From Onishia taeanensis (GTDB lineage: Bacteria > Pseudomonadota > Gammaproteobacteria > Pseudomonadales > Halomonadaceae): a stretch of DNA of 64,000 nucleotides. Below are positions 47,374 to 55,126 of this stretch, piece by piece. Below the pieces are notes generated by a model that saw only the letters and a program-made list of their open reading frames with translations, searched no databases and was not told the origin of the DNA. A program made the position numbers and the translations under genes. The stretch is taken from positions 212,280 through 276,279 of the forward strand of contig NZ_QLSX01000002.1 of NCBI RefSeq assembly GCF_003268885.1. The letters run 5' to 3'. The first letter of the stretch is position 1. Every line of letters starts with the position of its first letter.

Positions 47374-47387
47374 CCCACCTAGGTGGG
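47374..47387. promoter_or_regulatory. 14-bp palindrome upstream of yghU
   Basis: CCCACCTAGGTGGG is a perfect inverted repeat 60 bp before the yghU start, in its presumed promoter region. It could be an operator. The regulator is unknown. Confidence 0.35.
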
Positions 47388-47534
47388 GGCACGTTAGCTT
47401 GCTATCAACCTGTGACAGACAATAGCGTGCGACAGTTTCGTGCCCAATGCCATATCAGAGTCTTACTGGCTTCCGAGCGCTGCGCTGCCACACTCGACAG
47501 CAGACCGGGGCGGTGGTGCTCATCAGGGCATTGA

Positions 47535-48467
47535 TCAAGATGCTTCCGGGCTGTCAGCTTTCGGGCTATCGCGACCCAGGCGCGACAGCCGCACGTCTAC
47601 CGTTACCGTCAACGATTCCAGCGCCGCGGCCTTTTCGCGGCCTTCGGCGCTGGTGCGATACAGGTGCGGGGTCATCGCCAGCAGGTCGGCGATGGCATCA
47701 ACGCCCTCCAGATCAAGCGAATAGCGAATGCTCTCTGTGGCCAAGGGCGTGAACCCTTCAGGCGCCTGGGGTTCTTCCGCGCGCTCGGGCTTCAGGCTCG
47801 GGTAGATGATCTCGCGCAGTTCCCGCAGATGATCCGGCCCGGCCTCGACCATCAGCAGCGCGCCGCCTGGCTTCAGCACGCGAGCGAACTCCGGGTAGAC
47901 GGGAAAGCCGAACATGCACAGCACAACATCCAGCGTACCGGACTGCACCGGCAGGTTGGCGTTGCTGCCGACCACCCAGCTGGCTTGCTGGCCTGCCTGC
48001 TTGCCTTGCTTGGCGGCGGCGAGCACCGCCCACTTGGAGATATCCACACCCAGTTGAGCCAGGGTTTGCCCATCACCTGTCGTTTCGCCTGCTTCCTCAC
48101 CCCAGGCCTTGGCCAGCTCGCGCAGGTAGTAGCCTTCACCGCAGCCAGCATCCAGGCAGCTTAAGGCGGTATCGGCACTGGCATCGCCTGGTACATCGTT
48201 TGCCAAGTGGCTCAGCGCGGCCTGGCTGACAGCCTCGGCGATCGGCCGGTAGTGGCCGGCATTCAGGAAGCGCTGGCGCGCCGCCACCATCTCCTTGCTG
48301 TCGCCGGGATCGTGCGAGCGCTTCTTCTGCACCGGCAGAAGGTTGACGTAGCCCTGCTTTGCGATATCGAAACTGTGGCCGACGCCACAGCGCCAGGTGC
48401 TGCCGCTCTTGTGCAGCACGTCGCCGTCCAGCGGGCAGGCCAGGGCCTGAAAGGGGATCGTGCTCAT
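47535..48467 (-). CDS. rlmA: 23S rRNA (guanine745-N1)-methyltransferase RlmA
   Basis: This 310-residue protein methylates G745 of 23S rRNA with SAM. An N-terminal zinc region (CPLDGDVLHKSGSTWRCGVGH in pieces) precedes the conserved FDIAKQGYVNLLPVQ and RSHDPGDSKEMVAAR segments. The Rossmann methyltransferase follows, with LDAGCGEGYYL and VVLCMFGFPVYPEFARVLKPGG. The zinc ligands of E. coli (C5, C8, C21, H25) correspond to C11, D14, C27 and H31 here, so one Cys is Asp. The start at 48467 has GAGG six bases upstream. Confidence 0.92.
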   Translation of the reverse strand: MSTIPFQALACPLDGDVLHKSGSTWRCGVGHSFDIAKQGYVNLLPVQKKRSHDPGDSKEMVAARQRFLNAGHYRPIAEAVSQAALSHLANDVPGDASADTALSCLDAGCGEGYYLRELAKAWGEEAGETTGDGQTLAQLGVDISKWAVLAAAKQGKQAGQQASWVVGSNANLPVQSGTLDVVLCMFGFPVYPEFARVLKPGGALLMVEAGPDHLRELREIIYPSLKPERAEEPQAPEGFTPLATESIRYSLDLEGVDAIADLLAMTPHLYRTSAEGREKAAALESLTVTVDVRLSRLGRDSPKADSPEAS

Positions 48468-48584
48468 GTCTTGCCTCACCGTCTGATGATGAATGCCTTA
48501 CGCAAAGAACCTGCCACGCGGGCGAATTCTCGTTGACCAGCCACGAATGATGGCACATGACCTTCTTTAGAGGCGGGAGAAACA

Positions 48585-48612
48585 CAAAAAAGCCTGCCGC
48601 TGGGGCAGGCTT
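48585..48612 (-). terminator. Rho-independent terminator of the zeta-toxin locus
   Basis: The stem AAGCCTGCC/GGGCAGGCTT with a 4-nt loop is followed by TTTTTT on the minus strand, 21 bp past the 49-residue gene. Confidence 0.85.
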
Positions 48613-48632
48613 GATGAATTGGCTGGTGGGTC

Positions 48633-48782
48633 TCAGCGCCGCTCACTGGCCTGGTTGATGACCTGCTTCTGGCGAGCAATGGCATTGCTGATGACCTTAG
48701 CGTGGAGCGCCTTCTTCTGCTCAGCGCTAGCCTGGCGCTGGAAATGCGTCAAAGGCGTTGATTTTACGGTCTTTCCTTTCAT
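48633..48782 (-). CDS. small protein following the zeta toxin gene
   Basis: This is a 49-residue basic protein (MKGKTVKSTPLTHFQRQ...NQASERR). It starts 2 bp after the zeta-toxin stop and is followed at once by a terminator, so it is the last gene of that operon. It is helical and rich in Lys, Gln and Ala. The close coupling suggests a toxin-associated protein. Whether it is an antitoxin is unknown, since zeta antitoxins normally precede the toxin. Confidence 0.6.
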   Translation of the reverse strand: MKGKTVKSTPLTHFQRQASAEQKKALHAKVISNAIARQKQVINQASERR

Positions 48783-48784
48783 AG

Positions 48785-49523
48785 TCAGCCCTCGGCTGCA
48801 AATAGCTGGTCCAACTGCTCATGAGCGTAGCGTTCGGGCAAGCAGTCCTCAATGGACTGAACGTCCGACAGCCACTCCTCGCTGGAGCCATCGTTGTTCT
48901 TGATGATGATATCCACCGTAAGCTGGTCGCCGAACCCCTCTTTGAGCTGGGTGACTACATCGCGCACATCCAGAAACTGGCTGATGAAGCTCTGCAAAGG
49001 GATGTTGCGTCCCTCGACCTCCTCGCGACTCTTCACGAACTCCCAGGCCAAGGCGGGGTCTTGATAGACATAAAAAATCTGCACGGCTCGCCCTCGTCTC
49101 AAGGACCGTTGCACATTCTTTCTGGCGACCCCCAACCTCGACAGCGTGCCATCCAGAATGAAGGATTGCCGCTGATTCAGCATCAGGTCATGGATCTTGT
49201 CGACGACGATGGATACGGCGCGCTGAAACAGCCAAGAGTTGTTGCCCGTATACCCCGGGAAGTGATCTCGCAAATCATCAGGATCGATTCGCAGAATACT
49301 GCCGAAGCCTTCGAACCCTTCCAACTTGAGATCATCAAGCGCGGCGACATACTCCTTGGAAATCTCGGTCTTGCCTGCCCCCGGCTAGTCCGCCATAAAG
49401 ATCGATAAGGGTTCATCTTCAGGATGGGAAGTCTTCTTTACTGGTCAGTGACTTGGCAATTCGCATCTTGTGCTTTCTGGCAAAGGCCAAGGCGTCATCA
49501 GCGATTCCCTCGTCATCGAGCAT
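48785..49523 (-). pseudogene. zeta-toxin family kinase, disrupted
   Basis: The 3' part (up to 49324) encodes a zeta-toxin/UDP-GlcNAc-kinase-like fold (SILRIDPDDLRDHFPGY, SFILDGTLSRLGVARKNV). The N-terminus can be read from the ATG at 49521-49523 (MLDDEGIADDALAFARKHKMRIAKSLTS), with AGGAGTAGG upstream. It resembles the N-terminus of intact members. Two lesions separate the parts: the reading frame shifts near 49420-49430 (the right frame resumes at HPEDEPLSIFMAD), and a TAG at 49385-49387 interrupts the Walker A, giving MAD-stop-PGAGKTEIS where MAGSPGAGKT is expected. The kinase should be inactive. Confidence 0.85.
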
Positions 49524-49605
49524 GCACCTACTCCTCATAAAAGCAATCGGGCCACCCATCTAGGGTGGACCGATCAAGGTTTGCGCCGTTGGCCTACCTC
49601 AGTCA

Positions 49606-49840
49606 TCACTCCCACTCAATCGTCGCGGGCGGCTTGCTGCTGACGTCGTAGGTGACGCGGGAGACGCCTTCCAGCTCGTTGATGATGCGGTTGGAGACTT
49701 TCTCCAGCAGCTCATACGGCAGGTGCGCCCAACGGGCGGTCATGAAGTCGATGGTCTCGACGGCACGCAGGGCGATCACTCACTCCTAGCAGCTGCCGTC
49801 ACCGACCACACCCACGGACTTGAGCAATACCGTGACGGCG
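49606..49840 (-). pseudogene. duplicated 3' end of guaA
   Basis: Positions 49606-49821 align without gaps to 55127-55342 of the intact guaA, with about 14 mismatches by eye (roughly 93% identity). Similarity fades over the next ~20 bp. It still ends in ATIEWE and a stop, but internal TAC to TAG and TGG to TGA changes (near 49784-49790) break the frame. It is on the same strand as guaA and 5.5 kb away. Confidence 0.93.
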
Positions 49841-50069
49841 TGTCTAGGTCCCAGTACCACGGCGAAAATATGCGCATCTGCCCCGGGCACCAGCCTGCTC
49901 GCCGGACTCGAACAGGATCGGCTCAGACCCCACTGCCAGCAGATTGGCCCCATCACTCAGCCCAATCATGTCTCGCCCGACATGGATTCTTCTCTCGGTT
50001 ACACTAGCGCGACCGCCGATAGGGTGAGGCTTTCTCACCACGTGTTCACCCAGCCCTTCCCGACCTGTG

Positions 50070-50969
50070 ATGCATTCCATGTCCATTTCCGCACGCCCTT
50101 CGAAGCTGAGCCTGCCTCAGGTCAATCCTGGTGTGTCGACGGTGCTGGAGTATCTGCTGCTCAAGTTTCCGGCCATCGATGAGGCGACATGGCGTGAGCG
50201 CATGGCCACCGGCAAGGTGCATCGCGATGACGGCTCATGGATTACGCCGGCGTCGCCCTTCAAGCCACATCTACGCGTGTTCTATTACCGCGAAGTGGCA
50301 AGCGAGCCGAGCATTCCCTTCGCAGAGCAGACTGTCTATCGAGATGAGCACATTCTGGTGGCCTACAAGCCGCACTTTCTGCCCGTCACGCCCGGTGGGC
50401 GCTACGTGAACGAGTGTCTGCAACAGCGTCTGCGCAAAAGCACGGGGATCGAGGCGCTGCAGGCGGTGCATCGCCTGGATAGAGTCACGGCAGGACTGGT
50501 GCTGTGCTCCCTCAATCCCGAGACCCGCTCGCTGTATCATCAGCTGTTCAAGTCACGACATATCCACAAGACCTATCAGGCCATCGCCGAGATAGACGGC
50601 GATAAGTCATTGGTGGGTCAGCAGTGGGACGTAAAGAATCGCATCGAGCAAAGCGAGCAGCGCTTTCGCATGCGGGTCAGCGCGGGCGACGCCAACAGCC
50701 ATTCGGTGATCCGCTGCGTGCAGCAAACCGACACGCAGGCGCTGTTCGAATTACACCCCGTCAGCGGGCGCCGCCACCAGCTGCGCGTGCACATGCAGTC
50801 ACTCGGCTGGCCGATCCTGAATGACCGCTACTACCCGGTGCTGCAGCCACTCTCGCCGGATGATTACACACGCCCCTTGCAGCTGCTCTCCAAGGGCTTC
50901 GAGTTCATTGATCCCGTGACAAATGAGCCTAGGTGCATTGAATACGATGGCGACCTGGAGCTTAAATAG
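50070..50969 (+). CDS. RluA-family pseudouridine synthase
   Basis: This is a pseudouridine synthase of ~299 residues. The catalytic motif HRLDRVTAGLVL contains the essential Asp, and the C-terminal PVSGRRHQLRVHMQSLG and LNDRYYPVL segments are typical of RluA/TruC-like enzymes. The N-terminus (MSISARPSKLSLPQVNPG if started at 50079) lacks a classical S4 domain. No clear ribosome site marks the start; GTG 50067, ATG 50070 and ATG 50079 are all possible. It is the first intact gene in the guaA-flanked segment. The RNA target is unknown. Confidence 0.82.
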   Translation: MHSMSISARPSKLSLPQVNPGVSTVLEYLLLKFPAIDEATWRERMATGKVHRDDGSWITPASPFKPHLRVFYYREVASEPSIPFAEQTVYRDEHILVAYKPHFLPVTPGGRYVNECLQQRLRKSTGIEALQAVHRLDRVTAGLVLCSLNPETRSLYHQLFKSRHIHKTYQAIAEIDGDKSLVGQQWDVKNRIEQSEQRFRMRVSAGDANSHSVIRCVQQTDTQALFELHPVSGRRHQLRVHMQSLGWPILNDRYYPVLQPLSPDDYTRPLQLLSKGFEFIDPVTNEPRCIEYDGDLELK

Positions 50970-51386
50970 CGTGGTGCTCTGGTCGACCGTTTCTCCGAGC
51001 CCAGGCTCACCTTCGCCATCATTCTGCTGCTGGGAGACGCGCTGATCGCGCTACCGCTGCTGCTGAGAATCAATCCCTGGCTGGCACTGATCCCCATCGC
51101 GCTTTGGGGCGCCGTGGGCTGGGCGCTACAGGTACCGCAGAATAATGAACTGATGAAAGCCCGCGAAGCGCAGGGCGACGGCAACCTTGCAGAGACGTTA
51201 AACGAATCGGCGCTTTATTTGGGGATTGCTATCGGCGCATCAGTCGGCGGACTAGCCCTTGCCATTCAGGTACCAGTCGACATGCTGTCGGTGGGCGCAG
51301 GGGTCGTGGCGCTGTTGGGAATGGGCGTGCAGGTTTGGCTGATGAGGCGAACCATTGCGGGAGGTGAAGCGTGTCCTCATTTTTGA
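50970..51386 (+). pseudogene. C-terminal remnant of an MFS transporter
   Basis: The frame directly after the pseudouridine synthase stop reads GALVDRFSEPRLTFAIILLLG, in pieces, the cytoplasmic-loop signature of a major facilitator family exporter. Four further hydrophobic helices follow. No start codon with a ribosome site precedes it, and the N-terminal two thirds of the transporter are missing. It is therefore read as a truncated gene. Confidence 0.75.
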
Positions 51387-51751
51387 GGTAGTGAACTATA
51401 CCGTTGTTTTCGCTGATATAGAGTGAGAGTTGCTTTTACACCTGTAGCAAGTCGCGGACCATCGTTTGATTGAGATTTTCGTCGCCCATCCTGTCCTCCT
51501 GATGGCTGCACTATAGCCAGTGCAGCTCTGGAGGAGAGGCAACTCATAGCAGTGCTTCGAACACTTCCCACTCGATGATTAATCGATAGATAAATATCAA
51601 TATAAATCAATAACTTATAGTGCTTTGCTTTGTAATAACCATACGAAACACCATGCTCGGACTGTTCACACCAGCGCTACCTAACGCAGCACATCATCTA
51701 CCCATTGACTGAGGCTGTTTGCCGGTAGAAAACCGACTACCAAAAAGTGGC
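51387..51751. other. 365-bp AT-richer gap
   Basis: No gene is supported. It contains the interrupted inverted repeat at 51495-51535 and an AT-rich stretch (51578-51620). A 17-codon frame at 51436-51489 on the minus strand has a strong GGAGGACAGG site but ends almost at once. It may be the stump of a lost gene. Confidence 0.5.
51495..51535. repeat. interrupted inverted repeat
   Basis: The perfect inner arms GCTGCACT / AGTGCAGC have a 6-bp centre and are flanked by the outer arms TCCTCC / GGAGGA. It could be a hairpin, an operator or a transposon-end relic. No T-run follows. Confidence 0.7.
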
Positions 51752-53170
51752 TCAAAAAATAGTTACGTCGTGGTAGTGATACCTAGCCTGGACGTAAAGG
51801 TCCGCATCTGGCTGGACGGGAGGTGGCAGGGGCTGGTTACTCCCATTTGCCAGTGCAACCCCATGCTGCACAAGGCGTAGGCGAGATTTGAGCCTGTTTC
51901 TCTCAGTCACCAATTCAGTGACGGAGTTAAACCATTCTTGTTCCACCGTCTCGATGGCTTCTTGTAGCTTGCTTTCCTCTGCTAAGCGGTCGTGGATTTG
52001 CAGTGATGAGTAATACATGGCCACGGGAAAGTCTAAAGCGCAGGCGGCTGGGGCAAACATTGCGCTATCGCCTTCATGCTTGCCATAGCCCCAGTCAGAC
52101 CAGACTTGATGAGCGGTGGCCCAAATCAAGGCTTTTCCTGCAGCGTTGGTTGAATTTGCAAACGGGACAAGGATATTTGCAACTGGCGCTGCTGCTCGGT
52201 GTGAGTAGTTGAGCGAAAGCGCCTTGAAGAATGCTGTCCAGTGCGCTTGGGACAGTTGTTGAAGTACCGACCCTAAGGCGGCATCCAGGGATGGGTTGTG
52301 GCCAGGAGCCTTGAACAACGCTTGCATCCACGCAGCCCAGTCCGCGGCAGACGTCTGCGCAACTTGAAGTAGCAAAGCCTGCAGTGTGCTCTGGATGCTT
52401 TGCCCGGGACCTGCCGAGCGGTCCTGACACGAATTTGCAACGCTAACGAACTTGAAAACTAGGTTGTTGACCCTGGATGCAAGGACTACGGCTTGCATGC
52501 CGAGCACACTGCAAATCATGAGCGAAAAAAGAACATCGTTTCGACTCTCAATAATGGCGGCAAGCTCAGCAGGTTCGGCGTTGAACATGAAAACCACGGC
52601 CGACCGAAAATCTGACGAAGGGAAGACGTTCATGTGCGGGACCATCTGCCACAACCGCTCAAGATTTCCACTGCTAGCCAAAGATTCGATTTGCTGACGG
52701 AATTCTGGAAACCGCCATTCATTGAATCCAGGACCTACGTCGGTGCTCTCTATGAGGTGCCGTAAACCCGTAATCAGCTGGGTTGACGCGACTTGAGTGG
52801 CAACACCGGAGAGTCCCGCCAGGTTTGCATCTAGTGCCGTTATTGCGCCAAGCATCGCACGAAGCTTGTTGAGTGAATTTCCGACACTAGCATCCCAGTT
52901 GCGAAGTGCGGTCAGCAACCACCGTATTGCTGCCTCCCACGCTTCAGACGCAGCAGCATCAGGAGGCGTCCCCATTGCATACATGTAGGGTAGAAATGGG
53001 AACTCGTCACCAGTGCTGTGACCGATGGGTTCGGCGTCAAAGGCTTGCAACTGAGAGTCCGTGCTGAGTTGAGTGAGTAGTTGGCTCAGTGCAAGCGGTG
53101 CCGTAGAGGCGCCCGGGGTCAAGGCCGCTTGAAAGCGGGCCTGGGCAAGACTCATTGCAGCCGGGTTCAT
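51752..53170 (-). CDS. unknown protein, second gene of the island two-gene module
   Basis: The family is not recognised. The protein has 472 residues and is predicted mostly alpha-helical and Ala/Leu/Gln-rich. There is no signal peptide and no obvious nucleotide-binding or nuclease motif. One or two hydrophobic helices in the middle (VLFSLMICSVLGMQAVVLASRV) could be buried or membrane-associated. The chosen ATG (53168-53170) overlaps the stop of the preceding gene as ATGA and has GGAGG five bases upstream. The in-frame ATG at 53182 lies on that site. Tight coupling implies a fixed stoichiometry with the VPA1262-like protein. GC content is visibly lower than in the core genes. Confidence 0.8.
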   Translation of the reverse strand: MNPAAMSLAQARFQAALTPGASTAPLALSQLLTQLSTDSQLQAFDAEPIGHSTGDEFPFLPYMYAMGTPPDAAASEAWEAAIRWLLTALRNWDASVGNSLNKLRAMLGAITALDANLAGLSGVATQVASTQLITGLRHLIESTDVGPGFNEWRFPEFRQQIESLASSGNLERLWQMVPHMNVFPSSDFRSAVVFMFNAEPAELAAIIESRNDVLFSLMICSVLGMQAVVLASRVNNLVFKFVSVANSCQDRSAGPGQSIQSTLQALLLQVAQTSAADWAAWMQALFKAPGHNPSLDAALGSVLQQLSQAHWTAFFKALSLNYSHRAAAPVANILVPFANSTNAAGKALIWATAHQVWSDWGYGKHEGDSAMFAPAACALDFPVAMYYSSLQIHDRLAEESKLQEAIETVEQEWFNSVTELVTERNRLKSRLRLVQHGVALANGSNQPLPPPVQPDADLYVQARYHYHDVTIF

Positions 53171-54888
53171 GGCGTCCTCCATACGAGATAGTCGCTACCG
53201 CTCAGTTCGTCCCAAAGGTCCAGAAACGCTTGCCGAATCAGCTCGCCATCGGCGACCTTTTGAAGGATGTGGTGCTTCTGGCCAAAACTGTTGACCGATG
53301 TTCCAAGGGACCACGCTGATGCCGGCCCGATGTCTGAGGGGAAAATCAAAAAGCGGTCATGAAACGGCCAGCCAGCGCTGCCTTCGCGTATGCGGAACTC
53401 TAACCGCAGGTCTTTGCAGTTGCCCTTCAAGTTCATGAAGGTCTCAAGTTGTTTATCTTGCCAAGATTGTTGGGGGGGCGGTGCAGACTGTGGCTTCAAC
53501 CCTACCCAGCCTGCAAGGGGGTGACTGCGAAGCCATATCTCAACCCTTTGGCAAAAAGCGACGGCTTCGGATAACTTTTCCTTATCCTTTGCCATCGGAG
53601 GCTCCGCGCCAGCTGTGAGTGCGCGTAAGTCAGCACCTTTGTGTGGGCAGTGGAAGAGCGTAGCAAGAACGTCTTTGGCATCAAGATATGGGTCCCACAA
53701 CCACGCACCAGTCCTGCCATGCATTCGAAGTAGTGCGCGAATGTCCTTGAATGCATCGTCCGTGCCGGCACCCGAGTTCCCTCCGTACTGAATGAATTCC
53801 TTCCGCTCCCGGATGCTCTTTAGGTTATCTCTGAAGACTCTGTTTTCCCGCCATGGCTCGCGCGGATTGGACGTTGGGGTTCCGATAGTGTTTGGAGACC
53901 GTTCTTCAATGAGCGGTACGGCTACCAACTCTAGTGCCCCATTTGGCGCTGGGAGATAGAACTCCCGGGTGCTGATACTTTCCCCTACAACATGGATGTT
54001 CATGTTGATGCTCGTGATGAACGCAGTTTGCGCAGAAGCGCCAAGCACTAATTGGTACTGGTCATCCCATAGAACGTATCTGGCTCCACCTCCAAGTGAG
54101 TGAAGTTGGAAATTCACCAGTGAACCAGTGACATCTTCGGAGCCGTACCCCTCCACGGTTGTGTCTTCATACTTCTCGCATGACACCCTTAGCTGTCGCG
54201 CGGGCATGGAGTTTTGCCAGATGGGCTGTACAAGAAAATCCCCGTTTTGGGAGCTTGAAACCTTTGTCGTCACGACGGTCACAGGCAATTGGATGAGAAC
54301 ATTTCCAAGCCGGTCAGACAGACCATCAATGCCCATCTTTACGAAGGGCCTTAGGTCCGCCGCCAGTTGCTTGAGAAGCTTTGGCTCATCCAAGAGAAAT
54401 TTCACATCTGTTTTCAGACTATCGAAAAGCTCAAGGACATGGGAGCCTTCCCAGAAGTTATTCTTGAGCACACCGTTCCATGGGTGTGGAAGCGCTGTGT
54501 CAGCAGGCACAAATTGCGGAGGCATGGGGGTAAGTGCTCCGACCTTCAATGCAGAAATGCCAGGCTTCCACTCGCCAGCAATGCTGAAATTCTGAAGCGC
54601 TTGCAGGACTTGTTGCGTAGACACCCGATAGCGCGAGATGCCAAATTTCCATGGAGTGCCACGCAGCTCAATCGGCTTATTGGTTAGGAAGTCGGGCTTG
54701 GGGGGACTCCCATCCGGCGGCGGGCTGGGCTCTGCAACAAGCAAACTCATGAAGTTTGAAGTCTGCTGCGGGGCATCTCGGTGGAAGCCGAATATCTCCG
54801 TTACTTCGAAGCTGTTGTAGTTGCCGATTACACCTGGCACCAGCAGCTTTTGCAGGTGGCAAATATGTTCTGTAATACCCCAAGGCAT
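53167..54888 (-). CDS. VPA1262-like protein with C-terminal phospholipase-D-like region
   Basis: This 574-residue soluble protein has an N-terminal part (FEVTEIFGFHRDAPQQTSNFMSLLVAE) that recalls proteins annotated as VPA1262 family; this assignment is from memory and tentative. The C-terminal third resembles a degenerate phospholipase-D-like fold. WDPYLDAKDVLATLF lies at ~398-412, LRALTAG at ~421-427, then FHDRFLIFPSD with His510 and Arg512, and SLGTSVNSFGQK, the usual order in PLD-like nuclease modules. The HxK pattern is HxR and the spacing to Asp is longer than canonical HxKx4D. It overlaps the next gene by 4 bp. A GGGGG site precedes the ATG. It lies inside the guaA-flanked island. Confidence 0.8.
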   Translation of the reverse strand: MPWGITEHICHLQKLLVPGVIGNYNSFEVTEIFGFHRDAPQQTSNFMSLLVAEPSPPPDGSPPKPDFLTNKPIELRGTPWKFGISRYRVSTQQVLQALQNFSIAGEWKPGISALKVGALTPMPPQFVPADTALPHPWNGVLKNNFWEGSHVLELFDSLKTDVKFLLDEPKLLKQLAADLRPFVKMGIDGLSDRLGNVLIQLPVTVVTTKVSSSQNGDFLVQPIWQNSMPARQLRVSCEKYEDTTVEGYGSEDVTGSLVNFQLHSLGGGARYVLWDDQYQLVLGASAQTAFITSINMNIHVVGESISTREFYLPAPNGALELVAVPLIEERSPNTIGTPTSNPREPWRENRVFRDNLKSIRERKEFIQYGGNSGAGTDDAFKDIRALLRMHGRTGAWLWDPYLDAKDVLATLFHCPHKGADLRALTAGAEPPMAKDKEKLSEAVAFCQRVEIWLRSHPLAGWVGLKPQSAPPPQQSWQDKQLETFMNLKGNCKDLRLEFRIREGSAGWPFHDRFLIFPSDIGPASAWSLGTSVNSFGQKHHILQKVADGELIRQAFLDLWDELSGSDYLVWRTP

Positions 54889-55044
54889 TGCGTTCCCCCT
54901 TGTTTATGCAACCTCTTTTTTGCGATGGATGCCCAATTCCTCATTAGATGCCATTCAGGTAGAAACGAAAGTTCCGGCACTGACATTCACTATGACCTGA
55001 CATGGTATCGTTAACACGTCCGCTTGAGCGTTCACTTCATGCCA

Positions 55045-55086
55045 TAAAAAATGCCATTGATAATGCAGTAAACATCATCAATGGCA
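55045..55086 (-). terminator. Rho-independent terminator of guaA
   Basis: TGCCATTGAT and ATCAATGGCA form a 10-bp stem with a 15-nt loop and are followed by TTTTTT on the minus strand, about 40 bp past the guaA stop. Confidence 0.85.
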
Positions 55087-55126
55087 CCCAATAAACATTA
55101 TGAAATCAACAGGTTAAATAATAGTC

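Larger units (their letters stand above)
49606..55126. mobile_element. remnant genomic island in the guaA 3' end
   Basis: The segment is bounded by a decayed copy of the last ~216 bp of guaA on the left and by intact guaA on the right, in direct orientation. This is the classic signature of an element that integrated in the guaA 3' end and restored it. Cargo inside is a pseudouridine synthase, an MFS remnant and a two-gene lower-GC operon. No integrase or transposase is visible, so the element is probably immobile now. The zeta-toxin locus just outside may be a second, older accessory layer. Confidence 0.6.

Noticed and set aside
49183-49416. 77-codon minus-strand frame crossing the zeta-toxin N-terminus
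   Set aside because: It is an out-of-frame reading of the same sequence. The zeta family motifs are in the other frames.
51436-51489. 17-codon minus-strand frame with a very strong ribosome site
   Set aside because: It is too short to call and has no family features. It is best seen as a possible stump of a decayed gene.
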